Shown here one piece after another: positions 13,221 through 24,479 of a DNA stretch of 64,000 nt. The DNA comes from Catonia carolina. Its lineage: Eukaryota > Arthropoda > Insecta > Hemiptera > Achilidae. Under the pieces are notes generated by a model, which saw only the letters and a list, made by a program, of their open reading frames with translations, was not told where the DNA came from and ran no database searches. Location: assembly GCA_035578175.1 (NCBI GenBank), contig JAQMRL010000003.1, positions 28,034,672 to 28,098,671 of the forward strand. Direction: 5' to 3'. The position numbers and the translations under genes were made by a program. The stretch's first letter is position 1; every line of letters begins with the position of its first letter.

Positions 13221-13306
13221 TGTTCTTGTTGTTTAGCTTATCAGCCGAAAGGCTGGTTTGAAGCTGTAGAGGTTTTAATAAGTAAAACGAGGAGTGAGGT
13301 GGTTTA
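13221..13306 (-). repeat. Family A retroposon, 3' part (split)
   Basis: tgttcttgttgtttagctta, the cagccgaaaggctg stem-loop and the block through gaggtggttta. Continues at 14069 after the family D insertion. Confidence 0.85.
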
Positions 13307-14068
13307 TAGATACTGAAGGCACGAGTTTGCCTTTTGCGTTTGTATGGGCTGTGAGGAAGGGAAATGATATATTTACAGTGCTGCCAACCTCAACAGTGAG
13401 ACACTTCTCGTACATTTCACTACCGTGCAGTTTCTACACACATTTTGTAAGCTTTGGTTTATTCCGGGAGAATGTTTTCTTCATAAATCTTACGAGAAAT
13501 AAATATGACCTGTAATATTGCCTATAGCTTAATTAAATGACTAGAAATGTTAGATTTACTGTATTTACGAATGAATCGCCTTCTTTACTACTGCTGTCAC
13601 CGGCGTTTTCATTATCAGTCTCTCTAGTATCTACCGAACCGTTTTCTTTTTTTTACCAGGTGTCAACAAAACTGTTAAAGAATAGCTTCTTCACGTCCTT
13701 AATTTCCCTCTTTATTTTTCGAATTGTGGAAAGAGAAACATCACAAAAGTTAGTCGCTCACTTACGGCTTTTGTTAAGAGGCACGGATAGGCATTTTTGT
13801 TTAGCTTCTACTTCACAACATTTTATTACATTGCGTTCAGCACTGTGAATAGTTCAAGCACGTTTTCGAGAAACCGACATTTGTTTTTACGGTAACAAAT
13901 AGTCATATTCGTACATTTAACCTACAAAAGGATATACTGTATATTCTCTAGGTATAGTACAAGTTGTTATGTTTCTCGTACTGAAATTAAAACAGTCGCG
14001 CATGCGCACTGATGCTTTTCCCCCTTAACCCTCGTTGCAAACAAGGGCAAACTCGTGACTCAAGTGAC
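13307..14068 (-). mobile_element. Family D DNA element nested in a family A copy
   Basis: A ~762-bp insertion that splits a family A repeat after ggttta; the host repeat resumes at tttaccattgcc (14069), giving TTTA on both sides (13303-13306, 14069-14072) as a likely 4-bp target duplication. The ends are imperfect inverted repeats sharing cacgagtttgcc. It contains the degraded 5' part of a transposase-like gene on the minus strand. A related copy begins at 11344. I cannot name the superfamily. Confidence 0.7.
13537..13880 (-). pseudogene. Degraded transposase-like N-terminus in family D
   Basis: Reading the minus strand from ATG 13878-13880 gives MSVSRKRA, a stop, TIHSAERNVIKCCEVEAKQK, CLSVPLNKSRK, a stop, then CDVSLSTIRKIKREIKDVKK and a third stop after SFVDTW; an acidic, Ser-rich stretch follows and ends at a stop near 13537. 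Two of the three internal stops are TGA where Arg CGA would be a single C-to-T change. The central segment has the shape of the helix-turn-helix found at the start of many insect DDE transposases (G/DVS..T(V/I).(R/K)I.(K/R)E). No catalytic domain is present, so it is a non-autonomous relic. It could instead be another DNA-binding protein; family assignment is open. Confidence 0.55.
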
Positions 14069-14262
14069 TTTACCATTGCCTTCTCACTGAGTGGAAAAGT
14101 ACGCTTGTTAGCATGCCGGGCCGTCTGAAAAGCACATATTTTCCACTCTGCAAATGATACCTTCACTTCATTTACCACAGGGTCTGACTGTATAATGAAA
14201 TTCATTAATTTCAAAGGAGATAATTCTGATTAGTGTTTCTTACACCTCTAGATACACGTTAC
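14069..14262 (-). repeat. Family A retroposon, middle part (split)
   Basis: Resumes at tttaccattgccttctcact directly after the inserted element and runs to ttcttacacctctag; the 5' third is absent. Confidence 0.85.
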
Positions 14263-14484
14263 TGGCTTCTATTGCTGACGATACCGTCATAATCAGCTCA
14301 CATTAAAGTATACAGAATACAATGCTGAAATTATATTCCGATCCTGACCCGGGGATAAATTTTGATGCTTGCCTGTAAAAAGGTTTCCCCAGGCCGAGTT
14401 ACGAGCCCTGCTCTGGTTAGAACAGTGGCGAGGCTGCCACCTTAGAGCCTCTAGACGGGCCCTGAGTTTCATTTGTAGACTTAT

Positions 14485-14700
14485 CTCCTAGGTTCTTCGC
14501 CCTCTCCACCGTTGGGAAAATCTTCCACCTTCAAAACCGTTGACCGTTTCTCAAGGCTCCACCTGGTCTGGATTTTATTTTTGTTGACTCCCTAGGCTCT
14601 TCCGCCCTTCACGCTGCTTGGAGTCCTCCATTTCCACCGTAAAGACCGTTTACCAGTTTTCACCTCAGTTGATCCGCTTGTACTTGATTGGCTATGCCTT
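14485..14700 (+). repeat. Diverged tandem duplication, ~103-bp period
   Basis: ctcctaggttcttcgccctc... caaaaccgttgaccgtttct (14485) recurs as ctccctaggctcttccgccc... taaagaccgtttaccagttt (14588). Markedly GC-rich compared with its flanks (14340-14700). Possibly part of a LINE, since an RTE 3' end lies just downstream. Confidence 0.6.
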
Positions 14701-14779
14701 ATTCGTTTATCTGCATATATACAAGGCGTTCCCTATTCGCCATTTTAAGACAAACTGGTTTAACTATTTACTCCGCATG

Positions 14780-14885
14780 CCAGTATACAGACTTTCTCTA
14801 CGAACATGGAAATATAAACCTAGAATGAAGCGAAGCTTGGAAAGACCTAAAAAGAGATGAATGCCGGAACAGGCTACTGAGCCTA
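14780..14885 (+). mobile_element. RTE-type LINE 3' end
   Basis: YKPRMKRSLERPKKR corresponds to the GRP.KRW tail; then gaacaggctactgagcctaa and a gatgataatgatga tail, as at 1.5 kb. Confidence 0.6.
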
Positions 14886-14889
14886 AGCC

Positions 14890-16750
14890 ACTACAGATGA
14901 TAATGATGAACGCTGAAATTAGAACATCATCTTTTTAAACTTCAACAGTGGTTCACAGACTGTAAAATTGAAGTAAACCCAACAAATATAACTCACGTTA
15001 CGTAGAAACACACATCCATCAATTTTTTGAACAGATCACCCCAACCACAAACTGACAAAGTTCACTATTTTCATTGCATATTGGCAAATGACTGACTTAT
15101 AAAAATGTCATATTGACTTTAGAGAATGTTACTTAACATTATACATAAAAATTCTTCACATTACTCTCCAAGAGGTCAAAACACTCCCTCTTTACTCAAA
15201 ATTGTTATTGTACAAATCTCTACTCCGACGTATTTTGACGTGCGGGATAAACAAGATAAGAATTGTGACTCCCGCTTCAATAATAACTATGCAAAAAATC
15301 TATCGAAAAATTTCTAACCTAAATTAAATAAATCATTTCAAAAGGAATCCCTGTCTAAATTATTTGGAATAATTGTAATTTATGTTAACGACTAGGTCCT
15401 AACTTCGTCTGAAGATAAACATGAACTGTCGAAGCGTTTCAGAGTTGCAATCTGTCATGTAAATTACCAATTTTGGTTTCTGTTTTTGACAGTTAAGCTG
15501 TGTTAGATCTTATTTGAGATACCTCAACGTTATTAGACATCAATGATATATTGATGAAAATCAGATCGAAACCACATGTCGGTGGCTATTTTCGGAACTT
15601 CATTTAAATTCTTGGACTTTTATTCATTAGTATAGATTATTCCGTATCAATGAAACTGTTTAATTTCGCTCTGTTCATCAATTAGCCTTAAAGTTTAAAC
15701 GCAATTAGAAATTAACAAGTATCAATAAAAATAAGTGAAACTTATAACATATATATTAATGAACAATATTGTTACTTTCAAACTTCGTATTAAACTTGTA
15801 CCTGATTTAAAAAGATGTAATTGTTTTGAGAAATAATTGGTTTTTAAAGTAAATAAGATAACGCGAATTAATTTTAACGATTTCAACCAAAATATGATCG
15901 TCTTATAAAACCCGCATATTCTCGGCTTTCAATCTACAGGTACTACGTAGACGTCAACTCCTTTGTTTCCGGGACGAAGAGCGAGAGGTTGTTTCACGCC
16001 TAACGTCATCTAATAGTGAGTCATTAATCGCATATTGATGTTTCAAAACATTGTCTAAAAGAAAATAATTTTTTGGTATCACTAGTTACAAAATTATGTT
16101 GCCCGTGACTACCACGGTAATAATAAATCTCACAATATGTACTTCATTCACGTAGTGTTTTAATTTTTGAGTTACTTTTAATGTTAGTAATATATATTAT
16201 TATTTAAATATTAGTATTATTATGTTATTATTTTTTAATTGGCATTAAGTTGATTGCAGTAGTAAATTACATTGTTAGGCCTAATTCTTCTAATTTTGGT
16301 GCGGTATTTTTATAAAAACAATGTCTGACAATGTCTTCAGTCAATGTCAGCAAAATAACAAGAAGAAAAACTAGCTTTACTGTTCATAGTGATCTTATTT
16401 ATTTTAACAAAAACTGGTTAAGACATAGATCGAATCCCAGTATTAGGCACTGACAGGGGAATTAATATGGAATAAGTTCCACCATTATATGTCATTTAGT
16501 GCCTACTGGTGTTGCCAATTAGTTAGAGCCTTCTACGTGTTTAGTCGGTCAGCTTTTGCCAGCGAATCTTCTTTCCATGAGTCATTGACTCGACCTCTGA
16601 ACAATGCACGGAGACCTGTGAGGTGTCATTATGCAGCAGAATTCAAAACGAGTTCTTGGCACCTTATAACGGAAAATTTTCGGCTAAGGTATGATAACCT
16701 CACAGAAAGTTATCGGGCCTTCCAGGTCGAGGTTAGATGTGGAGTTAATA
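14890..16750. other. AT-rich presumed intron
   Basis: Nothing recognised. The + open frame at 16489-16782 (97 codons, moderate GC) resembles no family I know and runs into a LINE tail. Confidence 0.55.
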
Positions 16751-16754
16751 AACC

Positions 16755-16900
16755 TTCATCATCATCATCTGTCAAGGATTAGGCTCAATGGTCTCAGTGA
16801 CTGAACATTTAACTCGGCGCGGATAGCTTTGTTACGTACTCTATCTAACCGGGTACAATCTTTAATAAAACTTTGTAGTATCAAAACAACAGCCTCGGAT
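16755..16900 (-). pseudogene. RTE-type LINE 3' end, internally deleted
   Basis: Minus strand reads KDCTRLDRVRNKAIRAELNV and QSLRPLSLILDR, then a (gat)n tail (the catcatcatcat at 16758-16769). KGCTR.D..RNE.IR.ELNV is the RTE-like C-terminal block; the sequence between this and the 3' end has been lost. Confidence 0.72.
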
Positions 16901-16995
16901 GATGAACAGGTATAATGGATTAACGAAACGGAACGCATAAAAACAATAAAGAGTTGGATATTGATGGATATGAAAGGATAGAGGGTGTTAGTCAC

Positions 16996-19079
16996 TAGCA
17001 GAGAGGAATCAGAGAGGATTGTGGAAAATATCAGAGCCTTCCAAGGGCTACAAGATGATGATGTAAGATAATCCCTCCTTACATTTGCTTATAACAAAGT
17101 CTGTTTAACTAATTTGATGAATCTCATGTTTATAAATGTACCATATATGCTTAGTAAATATTTTAAGTAGCATAGAGGGTATGCTGGTAATTATATTGTA
17201 ATCTAATTAGACAATACAACTGGTGAAGCGCATGAATAGCAATACACTTCATAATTAATTTACAACGTTCTATATCTGTTACAATAGTTTGATATTTATT
17301 AGTTATGTGTTCAAAGTAAGACCTGACACAATAGTTTAAACCTTTAATGTGGTTGTACAATATTGATATAATTTATCCCTAACATCTTCAGCGTTATTAG
17401 TTCAAAGAAGATTAGATATAGATATATATTTCGTGTTAACATAGTTTTTCGTATTATTTCGTACCTGTTAACATAGTTAACATAGTTAAGTTGTTTAAGG
17501 TGTTAAGTTTAAGTCTGCTCCGGATACAATAACAAACAAATATTAATGAAAAATCGTGTTCATGTTTTCATCTGGATTTGTAATCATTTCGTCAGAAATA
17601 CTGAGAGTTCTTAAATAAATCTATGAGATTCTTGATGAAATTGTTTAATTCTCCGGCGTGGATAAGTTAGACCCTATATCCCAAAGTTTGGAAAGCAGTA
17701 TTATAATAAATGTATTTTCCAAACCGGGTAAAACTTCATAAAGATTTTTTTAGAAACATTTTGGAACGACAAAAATATTCTTCGTCTAATCTTAGCTCAA
17801 AAAAGTAAAAATATGTTGATTTGTACGTTATAACGCTGCAATAAATATAACCTAATACGGTTGTCCTATCAACCAGATTCGTGTAGACCTGTTTAATATG
17901 ATATTACCTATCATTTTAATCCAAGGGAGTCTTTAACGACCCTTCAGCTTTATAATGGCGTAATTTAATGAATTCCTTACGCCCTAATAAGTTATAACTA
18001 CCTTAGTTATTATACGAGAATTTCTACAGGGTGTTAAAAACGTTCGGTATGGGTTTTAGAATTAGAAGGCGGTGCGAACTTATGAATTACCAATAATATT
18101 TCATTGTGTTATTTTTAATTTGATGAATCAAAGATGGTAACAAAAAGTTATTAATTGCTTAATGCAATTCAAACATATTACATTTAATATGATATTAATT
18201 TGGAATTTCACGATTTTATTAAATGATGATGAATAAATACGAGTATGAGAAAACATTATCCTATAATATGAATGAAATACGTGTTAATATTTTCTACATT
18301 TATGAAAGGATTTTTGTAACTTGTGGCGGTTTATTTGCGAGGCGGTGAGGCAACATGAACTTTCGTTATTGCAACTGATGAGGTATTTTCTGACAAGAAA
18401 TCTGAATATATCCAATCCCATCCACAAACTGTACTCTATACAAAGCATGTAATTCGCCTGTAGTCTACGTTGTATTACCAAAACTACTTCCCGGTGTTGT
18501 TCAGAAATCTAAAAAATTAACGTTGTCCAGCCTCTTTGTTTTGTGCAGTTTGAAGATAACCATCTTCACTGGATATTTCTTCGTTTTCACGTACAAGTTT
18601 AACAGGGATCTGCAGGAACATCGTTAACCAGGCAGGTTGTGCACGTCTAGTAAAAATTAATAAATTATAGTGGACTGCCAGGTTGTTGAAGACTTTTTTA
18701 GATGTATCTCGTCGTCTACTACCTTCAACCAATTGGCTTGTACATCAACTTGAAATTATTTGATAAGTTCTTCGCTGAATTGATTTGTCCACTGTTTCTG
18801 ATAAAACATTTATAAGTATGCTACAATACTAAACAAAATAGGCTACATACATTATATTTTATCATGTATCCATATATGGTATCATAAATCATGTTCAACA
18901 TTATATATCATGAATTTATGATTTATAAATAATTGTAAAAAGTTCAAATGACTAACGATGTAAATAATTTTTTAGTTTACTATCGCGTATATTAAAAAAT
19001 ACCCTTTAGACAATAATAAAAAAATTGTTTGATTCATCTGTTTAGTTAGCGTAAATACGTAGATCGCAGCAGTACAACC
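16996..19079. other. Presumed intron, no gene seen
   Basis: Two consecutive minus-strand open frames, 18284-18481 and 18517-18732, have balanced codon use but no motif I recognise; they could be pieces of one decayed gene. Short direct repeats of gttaacatag occur near 17440-17490. Confidence 0.5.
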
Positions 19080-19300
19080 TCCGGTGATGCCATTGCCTAG
19101 TAATACGTAGGAGGGGATATTTGATTGGCTCTTTCACCAACCCAACCACATAGTGTCATTCAATGGGCCACTAATCTATTCCCACCCTACACGACAAGAT
19201 AATTAGTCCAACCTTAGGTGATGTCACTGCTAGTAGTAACTAACAATGGAGGCGATATTTCGTTGGTGATTCCTCTCATCAAGCAACATTGTGTTTTAAA
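19080..19300 (+). repeat. Diverged tandem duplication, ~138-bp period
   Basis: ggtgatgccattgcctagta ... ggaggggatatttgattggc recurs as ggtgatgtcactgctagtag ... ggaggcgatatttcgttggt. Confidence 0.55.
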
Positions 19301-19600
19301 TGTTTAACAGATTCTAAATAATTAAATTTAAAAAAAAATTAATATTATGTTACGAATAATGGAGTAGAAATATATACTCCACTAAATTGACAAAACCTAT
19401 AATTAATAAATCTTTTTATAACCTCATCTCTCACATTCTATTTGCTTAACTTATTTCATATTGTAATTTTAATTTATCAACATTATTAATTAATTGTGTA
19501 AATTCAAGATATTGTCTTACTTTAGTTTTTCATTTAAACTAATATTAGATTATACTTTTTTAAAAAAGTAAATTTTTGATTCACTGTTAATTTACCATTT

Positions 19601-19992
19601 TTGTTGTTTAGGTCATCAGCCGTAAGGCTGGTTTGAACCTGTAGAGGTTTTACTAAGTAACACGAGGAGTGAGGTGGTTTACCAGTGCCTTCCTCACTGA
19701 GTGGAAAAGTACGCTTATCAGCATGCCGGGCCCTCTGAAAAGCACATATTTTCCACTCTACAAATGACACCTTTACTTCATTTACCATAGCGTCTGGCTG
19801 TACAATAAAATTCATTACTTTCAGAGGAGACAACTCTGATTAGTGTCTTTTGCACCTCTACCTCTTCTTTTCTTAAATGATTCAGTCATTTAATTGGCTG
19901 ACCATGTGATAAGAAACAGAACTATTTATTTTAGCCCTGCAACGAATAGATTGAGTGTAAATAATTTGACACTCCTCCTGTCTGTTATGGGC
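19601..19992 (-). repeat. Family A retroposon, nearly full length
   Basis: Antisense; ttgttgtttaggtcatcagc, stem-loop cagccgtaaggctg, through to cctgtctgttatgggca. Confidence 0.9.
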
Positions 19993-21030
19993 ATAATTTC
20001 TTAATTTTAATTAGTTAATTTACTATTATACTTAAAGACTTGTTACTAGTTATTTTTATGTAATATCATGTTAGTTTTCTCAAAAATTATGAACCCATTT
20101 AGTGGTTGTATTGCATATTACTACAGTACCGAGTAACGAATTTCAATTGAAAAATATAAAATACAGAAAAAGCTACTTTCAATTTGTAGTCAGTATTATT
20201 TTTAGACCAAATAATGTATAGGTATATAGTCTACATAAAAAAATCCTCAAATATGATGGAATAATTCGAAACAGAGGTTGATATAGTTGGTTAACCAGCC
20301 TATTAAATTTACAAAGATTAGAACAGTTTATTATAACGTACAATAGTACAATAAAATAATAATAATAATAATAAACCTTTAGACAATAAACAAGTCAGGT
20401 CAAATATAATACTTATAAATTATCACGTTGAAATTTTGAATGTGCTTTGCGCTGAAATATATTTATGGGTTCGAGAGTGTAAATGTACTGCGTACCATTA
20501 AACCATAAATAAGATCATACTGCTCTGCTTGTATTTGTACAAGATAGGCAAAAGAGATTACTGTTCAGAAATAGGTTATCTCTCCAAGGTGATTGATTAC
20601 TCCAAATGATACGGCTTTATCCTCTCAGTACTCATCCATCTCACTTCAACCCATTCTGTATTACAGTACGATGTATTCAACTATACAGAGTGTCACGTAA
20701 ATCTTAAATTTCTAAATATGAAAAAATTTGAAAAACGTTAAACAAAAGACAACTGATGCAAAACTATTAATAATTATGTGTAGAAATAATGTTGTTTGAA
20801 AGTTTTAAACCTTTATTTTAGATTCAACATTTTTAGTTAAACATAAAATTAATTCACCTGTGAGGTGAATAAAACAAAAATATAAAAATATGTATTAATA
20901 GTTACCCGTATTTTTCGATTTATCAATTTAATTTATTTGAAAAATTAAAATTCGAAAAGTAGGTCAATCACACAAATATTGTTATCGCAATGAATTTGCA
21001 AGGCAAATGTACAAAGATCAGAAGGTACAT

Positions 21031-21432
21031 TGTTGTTGTTGTTTAGGTCAACAGCTGAATAGCTGGTTTGAACCTCTAGAGGTTTTACTAAGTATAAACG
21101 AGGAGTGAGGTGGTTTACAATTGTCTTCCTCATGAGTTGGAAAAGTATACTTATCAGTATATATGTCAGGCCCTCCGAAAAGCACCCACTTTCCACCCTG
21201 CAAATGAAACTTTCACTTCATTCACCACAGGGTCTGGCTGTATAGTTAAATTCATTACTCTCAGAGGAGATAACTCTGAGTAGCGTCTTTTACACCTCTA
21301 CATCTTCTGTTCTTAAATAGTTCACTCATTTAATTGGCTGACTACGTGATAAGAAACAAAATTATTTTTGTAGCCGTGGAACCAGCAGTTCGAGTGCAAT
21401 TAATTTAACACTCCGCCTGCCCGTTATGGGCA
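21031..21432 (-). repeat. Family A retroposon, full length with (GTT)n
   Basis: Antisense; begins tgttgttgttgtttaggtca, i.e. an (AAC)n tail on the sense strand, and ends cgcctgcccgttatgggca. The clearest copy for defining both ends. Confidence 0.92.
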
Positions 21433-21569
21433 AAATTGTGTAAATACATTGTGTAAGTACATTGTGTAAGTAATAACATTATGTAAGAATTCACTGAAAA
21501 TTTCAATGTCTAAAAGAAATTGCATGTTCTCCCCGCTACAGTTGTTTTTTTTTTACATTTGCAATGGTT

Positions 21570-21632
21570 GTTTTTTTTTATATTTTTTATTTAAGGTCGC
21601 ATCGACTACGAGGTCATTAGCGACCACGTTAC
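21570..21632 (-). mobile_element. SINE-1 3' tail fragment
   Basis: The text atttaaggtcgcatcgacta followed by cgaggtcattagcgacca is the reverse complement of the SINE-1 3' end. T-rich DNA precedes it. It abuts a LINE reverse transcriptase fragment. Confidence 0.65.
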
Positions 21633-21830
21633 ATATGCTTCTTCAATATCCAAGGTTACAGCCATTAAATGTTGGCCTATGACAAATGCATCACAGACGT
21701 TAGCTTCAATGTTTACTAAATGATCTTGAGTTGACCGATGGTTGTTTTGTTGAAATATGCTTCGTAAGTATATTTTTTCCATGGGTGTTATCAAATACTC
21801 TATTAGACACCCCCACAAATGGTGAATGAG
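21633..21830 (-). pseudogene. Jockey-type LINE reverse transcriptase fragment
   Basis: The minus strand carries FQQNNHRSTQDHLVNIEANV and VTLDIEEAYVTW. The latter is RT motif A (LDIEKAFD.VW) with the catalytic second Asp region altered to AYVT. Related to 33220-33640. Confidence 0.75.
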
Positions 21831-23100
21831 GGATGACTCCCAGATTTAGAAGGTAACGGGGAACTTAAATGTGGAGATAAACTACCGTAAAAACAAAGTA
21901 GCGCCTGTACACAGATTGGGCGTTAGCAACAGCGTCTGCATCCAGCGGACAAGCCAATTAAAAAACTCACCAACTCGACGGCTAATCGTGGTGCTTAAAT
22001 ACCAAAAACCATCTAAAATAATATATGGAAAATGTCAAGTTCTAGAATCCAACTATTCTTGATGGGTAGGATTACATATTTACAACCCCACTTCAACAAA
22101 AATTGGAAAACTACATGGATTATGAGGGAAACAAGAAAGTGACACACAGGCCTGTATTTTTTTAACTTTTCAAACGTTATTTTCAATTTGAAAGCTAATT
22201 TATATGTATTTTTTAGTACAGATTCAAATCGGATCCAATTACTTTGAATATAATTTTTCAAAACCCCAAATTCTGCTGTCTAGTAAATTTCTGGAACAGG
22301 AATATGTGATAACAATCACTAACAATTTGAAGAATAAAAAGTTGAGTTTAGTTAGGTGAATACAAGATTCCCGACTCATAAATTTCAAGCTATCATAATA
22401 TTTTTAAAACTTCCAGAGGATCAAATATCGCAGAATCATTTAAGCCTCCACAAAGAGCAAAAACGCTGTGGATAAATGAAAGAATGAATGGAGCCTACCG
22501 AGAAGAATTCTGAGAATGTAGATCGTAAAAATATTGAGATAAATCTTTAAAACTACTTTGTCTTGATCTTTAATGATCTTGCATTACAATAAATTGATAT
22601 TTTTGGGCTCATTGCGAACATGCATCAGTTACAAATTAATTTAAAAATTCTTTCATATTTTCGTTATTTCAACTACAACTTTTGTCACACCCTGTAAATC
22701 CCATGTAGTTCTGTACGGTTCAGTATATCACAGAACAATACGCTATATCAATTAGCCTTAAAAGTTTAAATGTTTGCTGAATGCAAATATCCATTACGAC
22801 ACAATTATTTAGTTCTGTATTTGATAAACTTGAAACCGTTTCAGAATTAATTTAAATTGTCAGCTTGCTCAGCACTTGAATCTGGTTGACCCTTTATTCT
22901 AAAAACGTATAACTATACTCCATGACTTATCTATTCCTTATTTAAAATTTTATTACATAATATCTTTTGCATTTAGCAAAGTTCAACTTATATAGAATTA
23001 CCTTATTTTTATTCGTTGCACATGAGTAAATCAATCAGCTAAATATATAGTTTAAGTAATATCTTTGTCAAATGCTGTACACAATATTTACACATTAGAC

Positions 23101-23350
23101 GCCTCCGTGACGTAGTATTGGTTAGTTAGCGCGTTAATAGAAAGCTGGTAGCCTACAAAGCAGAAGTACCCGGGTTCAATTCCTGACTAGGACTCTAGAA
23201 ATTTACAAGTCAACATAAGTGAAAACCCAACGCTCCAGTTACACAGCCTACTGTAGTCAGTATTAATGCGACTCTAAGTTATCTAACAAAACAGTTTGTC
23301 CATGGTAGTCGATGCTGGATTAACTTCATTAAAAAAAACAAAGAACAAAA
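23101..23350 (+). mobile_element. tRNA-like SINE (SINE-4)
   Basis: gacgtagtattggttagtta resembles an A-box region and ggttcaattcc (23173-23183) is a good B box. About 150 bp of body and an A-rich end (aaaaaaaacaaagaacaaaa) follow. A single copy in the window; the SINE call rests on B-box spacing and the A-rich tail. Confidence 0.6.
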
Positions 23351-23504
23351 CAATTAAAAAAATTACTACCTATATTTTAAGAAATTACAAACTCGCCTAC
23401 TTACTATGTTTAATCTTGGATTTTTATTAGAAATGATTTAAATCTTCAATCAAATCTAAAAAGTTCATAATATATTTTTTAGTATATTATGTAACACACT
23501 CAGC

Positions 23505-23700
23505 GTGCAATGGATGATCGTTGTCAAGAAAATGGAAAGACTAAACGCAGATGTAGGGGAAAGAAGCCATATATGGAATTGGGTCTTATTATGGCATACT
23601 AGTGTTTTTCCAGACAAGACGTTAGAAATCCTGATTTTCTCGTACCATTGGTTTTACCGACAGAAACAACTACCGGATTCAAACAGACCAAATACAGCGT
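23505..23700 (+). pseudogene. Decayed DDE_1/pogo-like transposase, 5' piece
   Basis: The frame giving ENGKTKRRCRGKKPYMELG is followed by a stop and then CFSRQDVRNPDFLVPLVLP. Together with the piece at 23894-24040 it looks like the low-complexity basic linker before the C-terminal metal-binding motif of a DDE_1-type (pogo/Tigger/jerky-like) transposase. The two pieces are separated by a SINE inserted at 23701. No catalytic domain is visible upstream. The family is inferred mainly from the downstream Cys/His motif; a host zinc-finger relic is possible. Confidence 0.45.
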
Positions 23701-23893
23701 GTTTTTTTTTTTAATTTATTTAACGTCACATCAACATCAAGGTCATTAGCGACGACGTTGGGGTGTAACTGTGTGTGATGAGGATGAAATGATTTTTTGT
23801 AACGTATGAAAATATGCCGTGCCTGAGTGGGATTCGAACCCAGGACTGCATGATGAGAGGCGAGCACGTTACCAACTGCGCCAATGCGGCCGG
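23701..23893 (-). mobile_element. tRNA-derived SINE (SINE-1), antisense
   Basis: Reverse complement of a tRNA-headed SINE. The head near 23893 reads ggccgcattggcgcagttgg (A box) and ggattcgaacccaggac is the antisense B box (ggttcgaatcc). The 3' tail is tgatgtgacgttaaataaat followed by A's, seen here as the T run at 23701. It interrupts a decayed transposase. Confidence 0.85.
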
Positions 23894-24040
23894 CGTGTTT
23901 TTGTCAAGGTGATTAAATGAAGATAAAAAAGGTGAAAAGTGGATTCAATGCTTGAGGTGTAATAATTGAAGTCATGAACAATGCACTAGTACTGAAAGGT
24001 TGTATTTTGTCTTTGATTACTGTAAATAAACTGATTGGAC
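23894..24040 (+). pseudogene. Decayed DDE_1/pogo-like transposase, C-terminal zinc motif
   Basis: The frame from ~23935 reads EKWIQCLRCNN, a TGA where the family has Trp, then SHEQCTSTERLYFVFDYC and a stop. The arrangement C-x2-C, W-x-H-x2-C, C is the short treble-clef-like tail seen at the end of many insect DDE_1 transposases (W.QC..C..W.HE.C). The single TGA destroys the key Trp. This is the continuation of the piece ending at 23700. Confidence 0.55.
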
Positions 24041-24479
24041 TAATACTTTAGTGCTTTAAAAACTTTGTAGGCAAATTATGTATCTATTCCAAGTATTCCA
24101 AATTATAATCCAATGTATTCCATATTAAGATCCTATTTTATGAATTGTAAAAATAATGTCGCTAAAGAATTTTTTTTTTTTAAATTATATTTGTAAATTT
24201 AAGATTTTGTATTTTCTAGATGTGAAATAAACTATTTCTACAATTGATATAAAATTCACGTAATTTCAAAAAAGTCATAGAAACCCAGGAAAATGAAGAA
24301 ATGAAAATGGTATTCCATATTTGGTTCCTTTCCTCTAATAAGAAAAAGGACAGGAGTTCGTGAGAGTGGACAGCACTTAAACTTAAGAAGAGGTGGACAA
24401 GGTGTCTTGCCAAAAAGAGGTCAGATATAAGGGCCAAATTGGTTATCTAATGATAGCCAGTATCTCAAAAAAGAAGAGG

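Noticed and set aside
13537..13848. 103-codon + strand open frame
   Set aside because: The opposite strand has the better, transposase-like reading; the + frame is Ser/Leu/Phe-rich without a motif.
16489..16782. 97-codon + frame as a host exon
   Set aside because: It overlaps a LINE 3' tail at its end, and no family resemblance or splice signals were seen.
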